A stretch of 64,000 nucleotides of DNA, taken from assembly GCA_964564415.1 (NCBI GenBank), contig CAZMAV010000011.1, positions 93,735 to 157,734 of the forward strand, written 5' to 3'. The stretch comes from JALEFZ01 sp964564415. GTDB taxonomy: Bacteria; Bacteroidota; Bacteroidia; J057. This document shows positions 24,456 to 32,064 of the stretch, piece by piece. Within the stretch, counting starts at the first letter, position 1, and each line of letters begins with the position of its first letter. A program made the position numbers and the translations under genes. Under the pieces are notes generated by a model. The model saw only the letters and a program-made list of their open reading frames with translations, made no database searches and was not told the origin of the DNA.

Positions 24456-25841
24456 CTAATTCCCTGATGGACGGAAAAATTTTAGGTCCACCCGGTTATT
24501 TTCGGTAGAGCGGTCCTGATCGAAGTTGTCAAATTCAGGATTATAGGGTCCGATGGGATTGAGCTTTACATTTTCAGACAAAACGCCTTTCTGGGTGAGA
24601 TAAGTTTGACATGCAAGGGCTCTTTTCCTCGCCAGGGCAAAAAGCTGATACCTGTCTCCTCTATTATCGGTGTAGACTGAAATGAGGAGGTCCATGTCCG
24701 GCTTTTCCTTACAAAGCTCTGCTACTTCATCAAGGGTCTGCTTCGTTTGTGCGGACAACACATCAGTTCCGGGGGGAAACTGAATTTCTCTGGCCAGAAT
24801 CTCCAATTGGGCGCTGAGGCCTGCTCCGTAGGTGGCACTTGGGCAGCCGTTGAACTGTGCGAGACCTGCCTCATCCGGGCAGCGGTCATCGACATCCGGT
24901 ATGCCGTCTTGGTCTGAATCAGGGCAGCCAGCCGACTGTGAAGGACCCACTTCGTCTGGGCAAGTGTCATTTTTATCTACGACTCCGTCTCCATCTCTGT
25001 CAGGACATCCTTCGATGGTTCCGGCTACTTCGGGACACTGATCTTGGGGAGCCACAAGCCCATCTTGGTCTATATCTTCTCCGGGGCAGCCTTCATTTCC
25101 AGGGATACCGGGGATGAAAGCACATTTATCTTCACCGTCTGGTACACCATCCAAGTCAGCATCCGGACAGCCCTCATGCTCGGGGAGTCCTGCCAATTGG
25201 GGACATTTATCCTTTTTGTTCCGAATGCCATCTCCGTCCAGGTCATACCGCGTCTTTCTGCCGGATGCACTTTTATCTTTGCCGAAGTGAAAGGTAAGAC
25301 CTGCCTGAAAACTTACGAGGGGGAGGGAACGCGTTGCAACCGCAGCGAGATGATAGTCTCCTCCAAAATGAAAGGATAAAAATTTGGCAGGTTGAAGCCT
25401 GAAACCTATTCCAACCGGAATAGAAAGGTAATAATCCTGGTCCTGAAAGTCCTGGAAAGAGGCTTGAACACCCGCGGACAGGTAAGGGCCAAATCGGCTA
25501 TCGGCGGGAAGGATATATCCATTGTTAAGCCTGTACCTAAGATGAAAGGAGGACTGATAATTAGGTTCGAAGGTAGAATCGCTGTAGGTAAAGTCAGGAA
25601 AGGGGATCATCCCTGCCAACTGTAGCTCCCATGATGGGGCCAAAACCCGCCCAAAATGCACATAAATAGCGGGATCGAAGGCATTCATGTCAAAAGGTTC
25701 TCCCTCCGGCAGGCTGCTGTAATCCTTAAGTCCTACGCCTCCTCCTATGCCCCATCGCCTATTAATGTCTTGACCTTGAAGGGAGGTCAGGATCGTGGAC
25801 ATTAATAGAAACAGAATTGTGACCTTCCATTTTTCCATCAT
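24456..25841 (-). CDS. OmpA-family protein with five thrombospondin type-3 repeats (tandem paralogue 3)
   Basis: 461 residues. Signal peptide (FLLMSTILTSLQGQ), barrel-like domain with GPYLSAGVQASFQDF, then about five consecutive Ca-binding type-3 repeats of the form D-x-D-x-D-G-x-x-D-x-x-D-x-C-P-x-x-x-G-x-x-x-x-x-G-C-P (residues about 200-330). The OmpA domain follows, with VYTDNRGDRYQLFALARKRA and ENNRVDLKFF. The domain has lost the usual TDxxGxxxxN Asn pattern in part. The repeats should form a stiff calcium-dependent stalk between barrel and wall domain. It is the first gene of the three-gene array. Confidence 0.9.
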   Translation of the reverse strand: MMEKWKVTILFLLMSTILTSLQGQDINRRWGIGGGVGLKDYSSLPEGEPFDMNAFDPAIYVHFGRVLAPSWELQLAGMIPFPDFTYSDSTFEPNYQSSFHLRYRLNNGYILPADSRFGPYLSAGVQASFQDFQDQDYYLSIPVGIGFRLQPAKFLSFHFGGDYHLAAVATRSLPLVSFQAGLTFHFGKDKSASGRKTRYDLDGDGIRNKKDKCPQLAGLPEHEGCPDADLDGVPDGEDKCAFIPGIPGNEGCPGEDIDQDGLVAPQDQCPEVAGTIEGCPDRDGDGVVDKNDTCPDEVGPSQSAGCPDSDQDGIPDVDDRCPDEAGLAQFNGCPSATYGAGLSAQLEILAREIQFPPGTDVLSAQTKQTLDEVAELCKEKPDMDLLISVYTDNRGDRYQLFALARKRALACQTYLTQKGVLSENVKLNPIGPYNPEFDNFDQDRSTENNRVDLKFFRPSGN

Positions 25842-25857
25842 TTCTCATTGCTTAAAA

Positions 25858-25875
25858 GTCTCTCATGGTAGAGAC
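25858..25875 (-). terminator. Probable terminator of the lipoprotein gene
   Basis: 6-bp stem GTCTCT/AGAGAC with a 6-nt loop. On the minus strand TTTT follows. It lies between the lipoprotein stop (25907) and the OmpA start (25841). Confidence 0.4.
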
Positions 25876-25906
25876 CCTTATTTCCCAAAACTATGCCCAC
25901 TGTAAT

Positions 25907-26377
25907 TTATTGCCTTTCGAGTACATATTCTACCTTACTCCCTGCTGCCTCAATGGTAAAGCTAAGGGTATCGGTGTTGAGCTGGGTGATACGAGCTTCT
26001 CCAGTGGGAAAATGTGGGGTATAAATGACGTTTTGATTGTAGCTGTACTTGAAGGACTCCGGAGCAAAATCTTCGTTCTTGTCCTTGGAATCAAAAACGA
26101 GCTTCCCTTCTTCTTCGAAATTATAAATCAGTTTGCCAATGTCATCCTGAGAGAGAGGTTTTCCATCCAGGCGCATTTCTACGACTATCCAGGAACCGAT
26201 CAGTTCGGGTACCACAGGAGAGTAGGGAGCAGCGAGGGTATCACTCTCTTTGATCACCTGATTGACTACACTATCTACCATGTCCTTGTTTTGCTGCTCT
26301 TTTTCATCACTCTCACAAGAGGGAAAAAGGAGGGAAAATGTCATCAGGCAAAAGAGACCCAAAACTATTTTTTTCAT
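25907..26377 (-). CDS. Lipocalin-like lipoprotein, unknown role
   Basis: 156 residues. Lipoprotein signal MKKIVLGLFCLMTFSLLFPS followed by Cys21. The mature part begins with a charged linker and continues LIGSWIVVEMRLDGKPL, IGKLIYNFEEEGKLVFDSKD and DTLSFTIEAAGSKVEYVLER. The opening GxW and the short strands are those of lipocalin-like/DUF-type small lipoproteins of Bacteroidota that report on expression of stress or resistance functions, but no exact family can be given. Single gene between the hydrolase and the OmpA array. Confidence 0.65.
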   Translation of the reverse strand: MKKIVLGLFCLMTFSLLFPSCESDEKEQQNKDMVDSVVNQVIKESDTLAAPYSPVVPELIGSWIVVEMRLDGKPLSQDDIGKLIYNFEEEGKLVFDSKDKNEDFAPESFKYSYNQNVIYTPHFPTGEARITQLNTDTLSFTIEAAGSKVEYVLERQ

Positions 26378-26426
26378 GAATTCGAAGTTTTATTATGAAA
26401 TCAACATATGATTTTTTTAAGAAATA

Positions 26427-27203
26427 TCATAAGTCTGATTTTTTGAGAAAGCCTTTGACAATGGTCAAAAACTCCTGGGGAGCTTCGGCATGGAGCCAGT
26501 GTCCCGCTCCCGGGATGCCTTGAAATTCTGCTGAGGGGAAATACGACAGGATCAGGTCCCTATATTGGTCTACTACATAATTAGACTTTTCCCCATATAT
26601 AAATAAGCTGGGCCCCTTAAAGGGAGGATCTACCTCTACACCTTCAAGAACTTCCTCATACTTCTGGCCAAGAACTTCCAGGTTAAATTTCCAGCGAAAG
26701 CTCTGATTTCGGTTGCGGGCAAGGCTTTTTAAGAGAAATTGGCGTATTCCGGCCTCCTTGATTCTTTGACTCAGGGCCTCATCTGCCTGCTGGCGATCTT
26801 CAAACTGAGAAAGATCAAGCCCCTGGAGGGCTTGGATAATCTCGGTATGATGGGGTTCGTACTTAATCGGAGCCATGTCTGCCACAATTAGCCTATCAAG
26901 GTGTTCAGGATAATAGGCTGCAAATTGCATGGCGACCTTGCCTCCCATAGAATGCCCCAGAATATGTGCCTGCCGAATTCCCTCCTGCTCCATAAAATCA
27001 TATAAATCTTCGGCCATCGTAGGATAATCCCAGGCGTTCATATGAGGAGATTTGCCGTGATTTCGCTGGTCTATCAGGTAAACACTGTAATTTTGTCCCA
27101 ATACACGAGCAAAGCTTACCCAATTATCCAAAGAGCCAAAAAGCCCATGTAAAACGATCAAGGCAGGTCCCTGACCTATAGATTTATGATTGAGATAGAT
27201 CAT
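26427..27203 (-). CDS. Alpha/beta-fold hydrolase (YbfF-like esterase)
   Basis: 258 residues. VLHGLFGSLDNWVSFAR supplies the oxyanion region. DQRNHGKSPH is the strand-4 turn of the YbfF/ABHD11 branch. The nucleophile is Ser in GHSMGGKVAMQFA. The acid is probably Asp in FIYGEKSNYVVDQ, and the His is in GAGHWLHAEAP. Members hydrolyse short acyl-CoA or ester substrates in the cytosol. The YjbQ gene lies 69 bp upstream on the same strand. Confidence 0.88.
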   Translation of the reverse strand: MIYLNHKSIGQGPALIVLHGLFGSLDNWVSFARVLGQNYSVYLIDQRNHGKSPHMNAWDYPTMAEDLYDFMEQEGIRQAHILGHSMGGKVAMQFAAYYPEHLDRLIVADMAPIKYEPHHTEIIQALQGLDLSQFEDRQQADEALSQRIKEAGIRQFLLKSLARNRNQSFRWKFNLEVLGQKYEEVLEGVEVDPPFKGPSLFIYGEKSNYVVDQYRDLILSYFPSAEFQGIPGAGHWLHAEAPQEFLTIVKGFLKKSDL

Positions 27204-27271
27204 TGCCAGTTAAATTAGAATAAAGAGCGACAGGATAAAATTTTTCCCCTAAAAAGTGGTCTGAATTTTGC

Positions 27272-27682
27272 CTAAATGTATATCGTAGCTATGAGTTTGC
27301 GAGGGCCTCCATGGTTCCTAAACTCGCACAAATATATTCCCTGCCAGGTGCCCAGATTGAGCCTTCCCCTGCTAATCGGAATAGATAGATGACTTCCAGT
27401 TAACACACTTTTGACGTGTGCCGGCATATCATCTGACCCTTCCTGATTATGGGTGTAATAAGGCTGATCTTCCGGTATCAAGCGATTGTATATTTCATGA
27501 AAGTCCCGCCTGACAGAGGGGGCAGCATTTTCGTTGATGGTGATTCCTGCAGAAGTATGCTGGATAAAAAGGTGAAAAATCCCGGTCTCAGGAAGTTCAG
27601 CGAAGTGTTCCATGACCTCTTGGGTCACCAGGTGAAATCCCCTGCTTTTGGGGCTGAGATTTATTTCGAACTGTCGGATCAT
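27272..27682 (-). CDS. YjbQ/UPF0047 family protein
   Basis: Start at ATG 27682 (MIRQFEINLSPKSRGFHLVT), giving 136 residues, the normal family size; an ATG further upstream would overlap the divergent acyl carrier protein gene. Conserved pieces are HLFIQHTSAGITINENA and HVKSVLTGSHLSIPI, followed by RGRLNLGTWQGIYLCEFRNH. The His/Asn/Glu set forms the metal-like site seen in YjbQ structures. E. coli YjbQ has weak thiamin-phosphate synthase activity, hence the annotation 'secondary thiamine-phosphate synthase', but the true role is uncertain. Confidence 0.92.
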   Translation of the reverse strand: MIRQFEINLSPKSRGFHLVTQEVMEHFAELPETGIFHLFIQHTSAGITINENAAPSVRRDFHEIYNRLIPEDQPYYTHNQEGSDDMPAHVKSVLTGSHLSIPISRGRLNLGTWQGIYLCEFRNHGGPRKLIATIYI

Positions 27683-27712
27683 AAATGAATATTTTTCATT
27701 ACAAATAAAGTC

Positions 27713-28018
27713 ATGCCAGTAGAAACACAAAATTCTGTTACCATTGCCAAACAGATGAAATTAATGAAGGTGGAATTAATCAGGCCCAAAAGAGCCTTGG
27801 ATCAACAGTTGCAGAAGATTTTTGAAGACCTCTTGGGAGAAAAGGAGATGATTCTTCATCCCTCCTCCAGACTCAAGGAGGACTTGGGACTGGATTCTCT
27901 CGACATGATTGAATTGGTCATGATGATAGAAAAGGAATTTCAGATCAATCTGCCGGATCACCAATGGAAGTCCGTTAAAAATTTGGAGGAACTGGAAGAA
28001 CTGGTCAACTCTCTCTGA
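27713..28018 (+). CDS. Acyl carrier protein, stand-alone
   Basis: 101 residues. The 4'-phosphopantetheine serine is Ser62 in DLGLDSLDMIELVMMIEKEF, the canonical ACP motif. The helix-rich C-terminus (LEELEELVNSL) completes a normal ACP fold from about residue 28. There is an N-terminal extension of about 27 residues with basic character (MKLMKVELIRPKRALDQQ) not found in AcpP. No ketosynthase or other fatty-acid gene is adjacent, so this is not the primary acpP of a fab cluster and may serve a dedicated acyltransferase. Its stop overlaps the convergent DUF1853 gene by 14 bp. Confidence 0.85.
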   Translation: MPVETQNSVTIAKQMKLMKVELIRPKRALDQQLQKIFEDLLGEKEMILHPSSRLKEDLGLDSLDMIELVMMIEKEFQINLPDHQWKSVKNLEELEELVNSL

Positions 28019-28901
28019 GATTTTTTTGGATCTCTTCTACCTCATATATCCACTTATTCGGTACACAAAAGATACGCTCTTTCTCACTGCCTCTCCTCCC
28101 ATACTTTGCCAAATGAAGAGGCTTATTTGGCATTGTTGTGGGCATCGTCCAAATTTGCCTTCCGTCAATCGAGATCGGTGAAAGCCAATCAAGGGGCGGA
28201 AGGAGAAAAAAGGAATCCCATTCCTGACTGGGAACTAAAAAATCTTGAAAAGAAATCCATCTAGATTTTTGATGCCCCCCGTAGCTATCCTGCGGGGGAT
28301 TAGCCTTCTGTCCTTCAGGATAATAAAGGCAGCCTTTGAGCAAAAGCCTCTTCCGATCCGGCTTCCTTCCCAATTTCTGCCACATTTCTTCCAAGGCAGG
28401 ATGAAGAGACATGTGTATTTGCTTACCCAGCAACTTATTCATTTTTAAATCCAACCTGTCTATGGGATTAGGACCCAGCCAGTTGGACCATTTTTCAGTG
28501 TCTCCGTATCCCAGGTAAAACTTCACTGCCAATTCGAGATGTACCCATTCATTGCGAACTTTATCTTCATAGACCATGTCCAATTCCCCGATCACCTGTT
28601 TGCCTTGATTGATTTGCTGGTTAAAAAGGATGAGTTCGTAGTCGGGATGTAGGTCAATGAAGCAGGCCAAAATCTGTTCGAAGTAGAGACCTAGCCTTTT
28701 GATCTTTTTACCTTCAAAAAAGCCCCTTACCAAATCGAAATTAGAATCGAGATACAATAGGAAGTCAAGGTGCTCTTCGGCAGTTTCATTTCTAAGGCCC
28801 TGGGCTACCCACTCGAAGTCATCCACTAGCTCCTCAGATAAAAAAAGTGGTGGGCTACTTAGGGCCCACCACATGTCAGCAATGATCCTATGATCAAACA
28901 A
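28005..28901 (-). CDS. DUF1853 family protein
   Basis: 298 residues. The segments RLGLYFEQILACFIDLHPDY, VIGELDMVYED and HLELAVKFYLGYGDTEKWS, then WLGPNPIDRLDLKMNKLLGK, are the hallmark of DUF1853. That family has a restriction-endonuclease-like core with a GELD...LE.AVKF arrangement, resembling the D-(x)n-E-x-K nuclease site. The function has not been demonstrated. The arrangement of Asp in GELD and Glu/Lys in ELAVKF fits a PD-(D/E)xK-type active site; this is an inference. It is 2 bp downstream of the YdcF gene on the same strand. Confidence 0.85.
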   Translation of the reverse strand: MFDHRIIADMWWALSSPPLFLSEELVDDFEWVAQGLRNETAEEHLDFLLYLDSNFDLVRGFFEGKKIKRLGLYFEQILACFIDLHPDYELILFNQQINQGKQVIGELDMVYEDKVRNEWVHLELAVKFYLGYGDTEKWSNWLGPNPIDRLDLKMNKLLGKQIHMSLHPALEEMWQKLGRKPDRKRLLLKGCLYYPEGQKANPPQDSYGGHQKSRWISFQDFLVPSQEWDSFFLLPPLDWLSPISIDGRQIWTMPTTMPNKPLHLAKYGRRGSEKERIFCVPNKWIYEVEEIQKNLRES

Positions 28902-28903
28902 AA

Positions 28904-29536
28904 TCAGTATTTAAAAAAATAATAAATCAGCTTGAGATACTCATTATTCACGAATATCAAGCCTTGTTCAGAGATCCACCATTGGTTGATTTCGTAATCT
29001 TCCGATTGAGCCCCCCGGATGACGGTTTCAATTCCTTTAGCTGCAAACTTCTTTTTAAAGACGTTCTTGATTCTGCGGGTATGAAATTTAGAACTGACGA
29101 TCATGATCCTTTTATAGCCCTGGGCCTTGGCAAAACCAAGTATAACCTCTGACTCTTCGAATGTACTGGTCCCTTCCTCTAGGATGATGATGTCTGTAGA
29201 ATCGACACCGTATTTTTCGACGAGGGCTTTCTGCGCTAAGGCAGCATCTGTCAGCATAATCCCAAGTGTTTCCAAGTCGGGATCTATGTGCTCTCCTGTG
29301 GCGATCAATAAGGGAGTTTGCCCCTCCTTGTAAACTTTTACACCGTAGGGAAGTCGCTCTGTAGGCATTCCGGAAAGAACAAAGGCCGCATCCACCTGGG
29401 TAAGGGTATCCTCATAAATGAGGTAATTACCAAGACCTTTGGCGATCTGAACCTTAAAGATTATGCCGATAAGGGCCAGGGCGGTCATAACAGCTAGAAA
29501 GATGAGCACCCCTCTGAAAAATTTAAGAAAACCCAT
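28904..29536 (-). CDS. YdcF/SanA-family (DUF218) membrane-anchored protein
   Basis: 210 residues. One N-terminal transmembrane helix (VLIFLAVMTALALIGIIFKV) is followed by a DUF218 domain: AAFVLSGMPTERLPYGVKVY, ATGEHIDPD, then EEGTSTFEESEVILGFAKA and IMIVSSKFHTRRIKNVFKK. The spacing from 'A-F-V-L-S-G' to 'S-S-x-F-H-T-x-R' is typical. The family has been tied to envelope permeability in enterobacteria, but the biochemical role is open. It lies 5 bp from the dipeptidase gene and 2 bp from DUF1853, so the three form an operon. Confidence 0.88.
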   Translation of the reverse strand: MGFLKFFRGVLIFLAVMTALALIGIIFKVQIAKGLGNYLIYEDTLTQVDAAFVLSGMPTERLPYGVKVYKEGQTPLLIATGEHIDPDLETLGIMLTDAALAQKALVEKYGVDSTDIIILEEGTSTFEESEVILGFAKAQGYKRIMIVSSKFHTRRIKNVFKKKFAAKGIETVIRGAQSEDYEINQWWISEQGLIFVNNEYLKLIYYFFKY

Positions 29537-29541
29537 GAGGA

Positions 29542-30912
29542 TCAGGCATTAAGTTCTGCGAAGTTTCGATGAAAATGAGGTATCGTTTCAATTCCTTTGA
29601 GATAATTAAATATCCCATAATGCTCGTTAGGACTGTGAATCGCATCTGAGTCTAGTCCGAAACCCATAAGTACGGTATCCAGTCCCAGTTCTTGTTGAAA
29701 GAGGGCTACAATAGGTATAGAACCTCCCTCTCGGGTAGGAATGGGTTTCTTGCCAAAAGTGCTGGCCATGGCCTTTGAGGCTGCCTGATACCCTTTGGAA
29801 TCTGTAGGCACGATTGCCGGTTCACCTCCATGATGGGGTGTCACCTTTACCTTGACGGTGGAAGGGGCTAGTTTTCTGAAATGTGCCGCAAATAAATCCG
29901 TGATTTCCTGGGAAGCCTGATTGGGAACCAGACGCATGGATATTTTGGCATGGGCCTTAGAGGGCAGGACAGTTTTGGCTCCTTCCCCGATGTAACCTCC
30001 CCAGATTCCGTTCACATCTAGGGTGGGGCGGATAGAAGCTCTCTCCAGGGGAGAGTAACCGCTTTCGCCCCTTAGGTCATTGACTTCAAGATCAGCCTTG
30101 TATTTTTCCAGATCAAAAGGACGCTGGGCCAGAAAATTTCTTTCCTCCTTGGATAATTCTACCACCTTATCATAGAATCCAGGAATGGTAATGACTCCAT
30201 CTTCATCCTTCAGGGAGGCGATCATTTCACAAAGCACATTGATGGGATTGTCGACAGAGCCTCCATAGACTCCGGAGTGCAGGTCCCGATTGGGGCCGGT
30301 CACTTCCACCTCCAGATAGGACATACCCCGAAGACCTACAGTGATGGATGGAACTTCATTGGCGATCATGGAAGTATCCGAAACGAGTATAATATCAGCT
30401 GCTAAAAGGTCCCGGTGGCTTTTGACAAAATGCTCCAGGTTATCGCTCCCTATTTCTTCCTCTCCTTCAATAAGGAACTTCACATTACAAGGAAGTTCTC
30501 CCTGGCTTTGGAGGACTTCCAAAGCTTTCAGATGCATGTACACCTGTCCTTTATCATCACAGGCTCCCCGGGCATATATCTTTTCGTCCTTGATTACCGG
30601 CTCAAAAGGAGGGCTGTTCCACAAGTCGAGGGGATCGGGGGGCTGTACATCATAATGGCCATAGGTAAGGATGGTAGGTTTGGAGGGATTTACGATTTTC
30701 TCGGCATAGATAATAGGGTACCCCTCTGTAGGAAATTTCTCGATTCTATCCATTTTTAGGGAATCGAATTGCTCCATCAGCCAATCTGCTGCCCTTAATA
30801 CTTCTGATTTGTAGGCGGAATCCGCACTAATGCTGGGAATTTTGAGAAAAGTGATCAATTCATCAAGGAATCGATCCTTATTTTTATCAACCCATTCACG
30901 CGTTAGGTCCAT
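29542..30912 (-). CDS. M20-family dipeptidase (carnosinase/CNDP-like)
   Basis: 456 residues. Di-zinc metallopeptidase: YGHYDVQPPDPLDLWNSPPF contains the first His and Asp, ARGACDDKGQ the bridging Asp, EGEEEIGS the catalytic Glu and metal Glu, and SDTSM and NEHYGIFNYL the remaining ligands. A dimerisation domain is inserted at about 205-360 (DLHSGVYGGSVDNPINVLCE). It hydrolyses a wide range of dipeptides in the cytosol. First gene of a three-gene minus-strand operon with ydcF-like and DUF1853 genes. Confidence 0.93.
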   Translation of the reverse strand: MDLTREWVDKNKDRFLDELITFLKIPSISADSAYKSEVLRAADWLMEQFDSLKMDRIEKFPTEGYPIIYAEKIVNPSKPTILTYGHYDVQPPDPLDLWNSPPFEPVIKDEKIYARGACDDKGQVYMHLKALEVLQSQGELPCNVKFLIEGEEEIGSDNLEHFVKSHRDLLAADIILVSDTSMIANEVPSITVGLRGMSYLEVEVTGPNRDLHSGVYGGSVDNPINVLCEMIASLKDEDGVITIPGFYDKVVELSKEERNFLAQRPFDLEKYKADLEVNDLRGESGYSPLERASIRPTLDVNGIWGGYIGEGAKTVLPSKAHAKISMRLVPNQASQEITDLFAAHFRKLAPSTVKVKVTPHHGGEPAIVPTDSKGYQAASKAMASTFGKKPIPTREGGSIPIVALFQQELGLDTVLMGFGLDSDAIHSPNEHYGIFNYLKGIETIPHFHRNFAELNA

Positions 30913-31129
30913 ATTGATTTTTTTCTATTTAGTTGAATCAAAATTATAAGATTTAACGTCATAAAAAAAGAGGTAAATCCTACAGGTTCCTCTAACTTTG
31001 TTGTGGCATTGAATTTGAGCTGTCATATGTAATATGGTTAATTTGATATATTAAATTTTCTATGTTGCAATACAACAATTTACTACTGTTTCGACTTAAT
31101 AAAATAAATACTTAACGGTTCATTGAATC

Positions 31130-31357
31130 ATGAATTTCTTTCTTCACCCAGACCCTTCCCTACTGACCATTGCTCTTCAGACAATGGAGTACATTTATTT
31201 CGGAGTTTTTATCGTCTGTGCTGCCAGTGTCTATTATGTTTTGGTACAGCGGGTGGGCGAAGAAATGCCCAGAAGTACAGTAGATAAAATATTTTTCCTC
31301 ATGCTGGGAGTTGCCAGCCTGATTTGGTTTCTGTCCAAATTCACGCCCGCTGCCTGA
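31130..31357 (+). CDS. Small membrane protein, two helices
   Basis: 75 residues with two predicted helices (TMEYIYFGVFIVCAASVYYV and IFFLMLGVASLIWFLSKF) separated by a short charged loop. It starts at ATG 31130, after a 217-bp AT-rich upstream region with a TAACTTTG element that resembles the Bacteroidota -7 box. Family not recognised. Confidence rests on a good membrane pattern and clear spacing from neighbours. Confidence 0.55.
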   Translation: MNFFLHPDPSLLTIALQTMEYIYFGVFIVCAASVYYVLVQRVGEEMPRSTVDKIFFLMLGVASLIWFLSKFTPAA

Positions 31358-31432
31358 CAGCCTTAGTTTAGCTTTTTTCTATATTCGTTAAACACAATTT
31401 GACGAATTTCCGAAAAGGGGTAGCGTTTATCT

Positions 31433-32059
31433 TTAGCCATTATCCAATTTGATTATATCCTGAAAATCTCCAAACTCCCGATGCATGTTAGATGCAAGGA
31501 TAAATATCCTTCCTTCGGCATATTGACGGATCAAGTCCAGCGTCAAAGAAGCATTTGTTTCATCCATAAAACTGGTGGGTTCATCAAGAAGGAGTACAGG
31601 AGTATCCGAGAATAAGGCCATTCCTACCATGGCCCTTTGTAGCATACCAGAAGAGTAATACCTTAACTTTTTATCTTTGTGGTCTTCCAGCCTAAGCCTG
31701 TTTATGACTTCATCTGCATTCTTTAGCAGGCATTTTTTCCAGGAAAAGTGGAGATCGTATTGTTCGGTCAGACTTAGGTCAAGATAGGCCTCCAGATAGG
31801 GCGCGGACCAACTTACATGCTGATAAACTTTATCCAGGGGAAGTTTTTTGCCATTTTTTAATAACCATACTTTTCCCTCGGATGGGTTCATTTGCCCTGC
31901 AATGATTCTCAGGAGGGTAGATTTTCCCGAACCATTGGAACCTACCAGAGCGAGGGAAGAAGCAGGAGAGAGGGTTTGATCAATTCCTTTGAATAACCAC
32001 CGATGGTAAAACTTCTTTCCTACTCCTTCCAGTCTGATTGATAAGCCCTCCATGAACAA
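31433..32059 (-). CDS. ABC transporter ATP-binding protein, coupled to lpxA
   Basis: 208 residues, one nucleotide-binding domain: Walker A VGSNGSGKSTLL, a degenerate signature YYSSGMLQRA in place of LSGGQ, Walker B VLLLDEPTSF, and a C-terminal ILASNMHREF in place of the switch-His strand, with His shifted. No permease gene is nearby. It begins 5 bp after the lpxA stop and is last in the lpx operon, so it is probably co-expressed with lipid A synthesis. It could be an envelope-lipid exporter subunit, but it does not look like LptB. The lack of an obvious H-loop His is notable. Confidence 0.82.
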   Translation of the reverse strand: MFMEGLSIRLEGVGKKFYHRWLFKGIDQTLSPASSLALVGSNGSGKSTLLRIIAGQMNPSEGKVWLLKNGKKLPLDKVYQHVSWSAPYLEAYLDLSLTEQYDLHFSWKKCLLKNADEVINRLRLEDHKDKKLRYYSSGMLQRAMVGMALFSDTPVLLLDEPTSFMDETNASLTLDLIRQYAEGRIFILASNMHREFGDFQDIIKLDNG

Positions 32060-32064
32060 CGATC

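Noticed and set aside
24722..25379. Long open frames on both strands within the third OmpA gene
   Set aside because: Caused by the repetitive GC-rich calcium repeats; the OmpA frame explains the composition.
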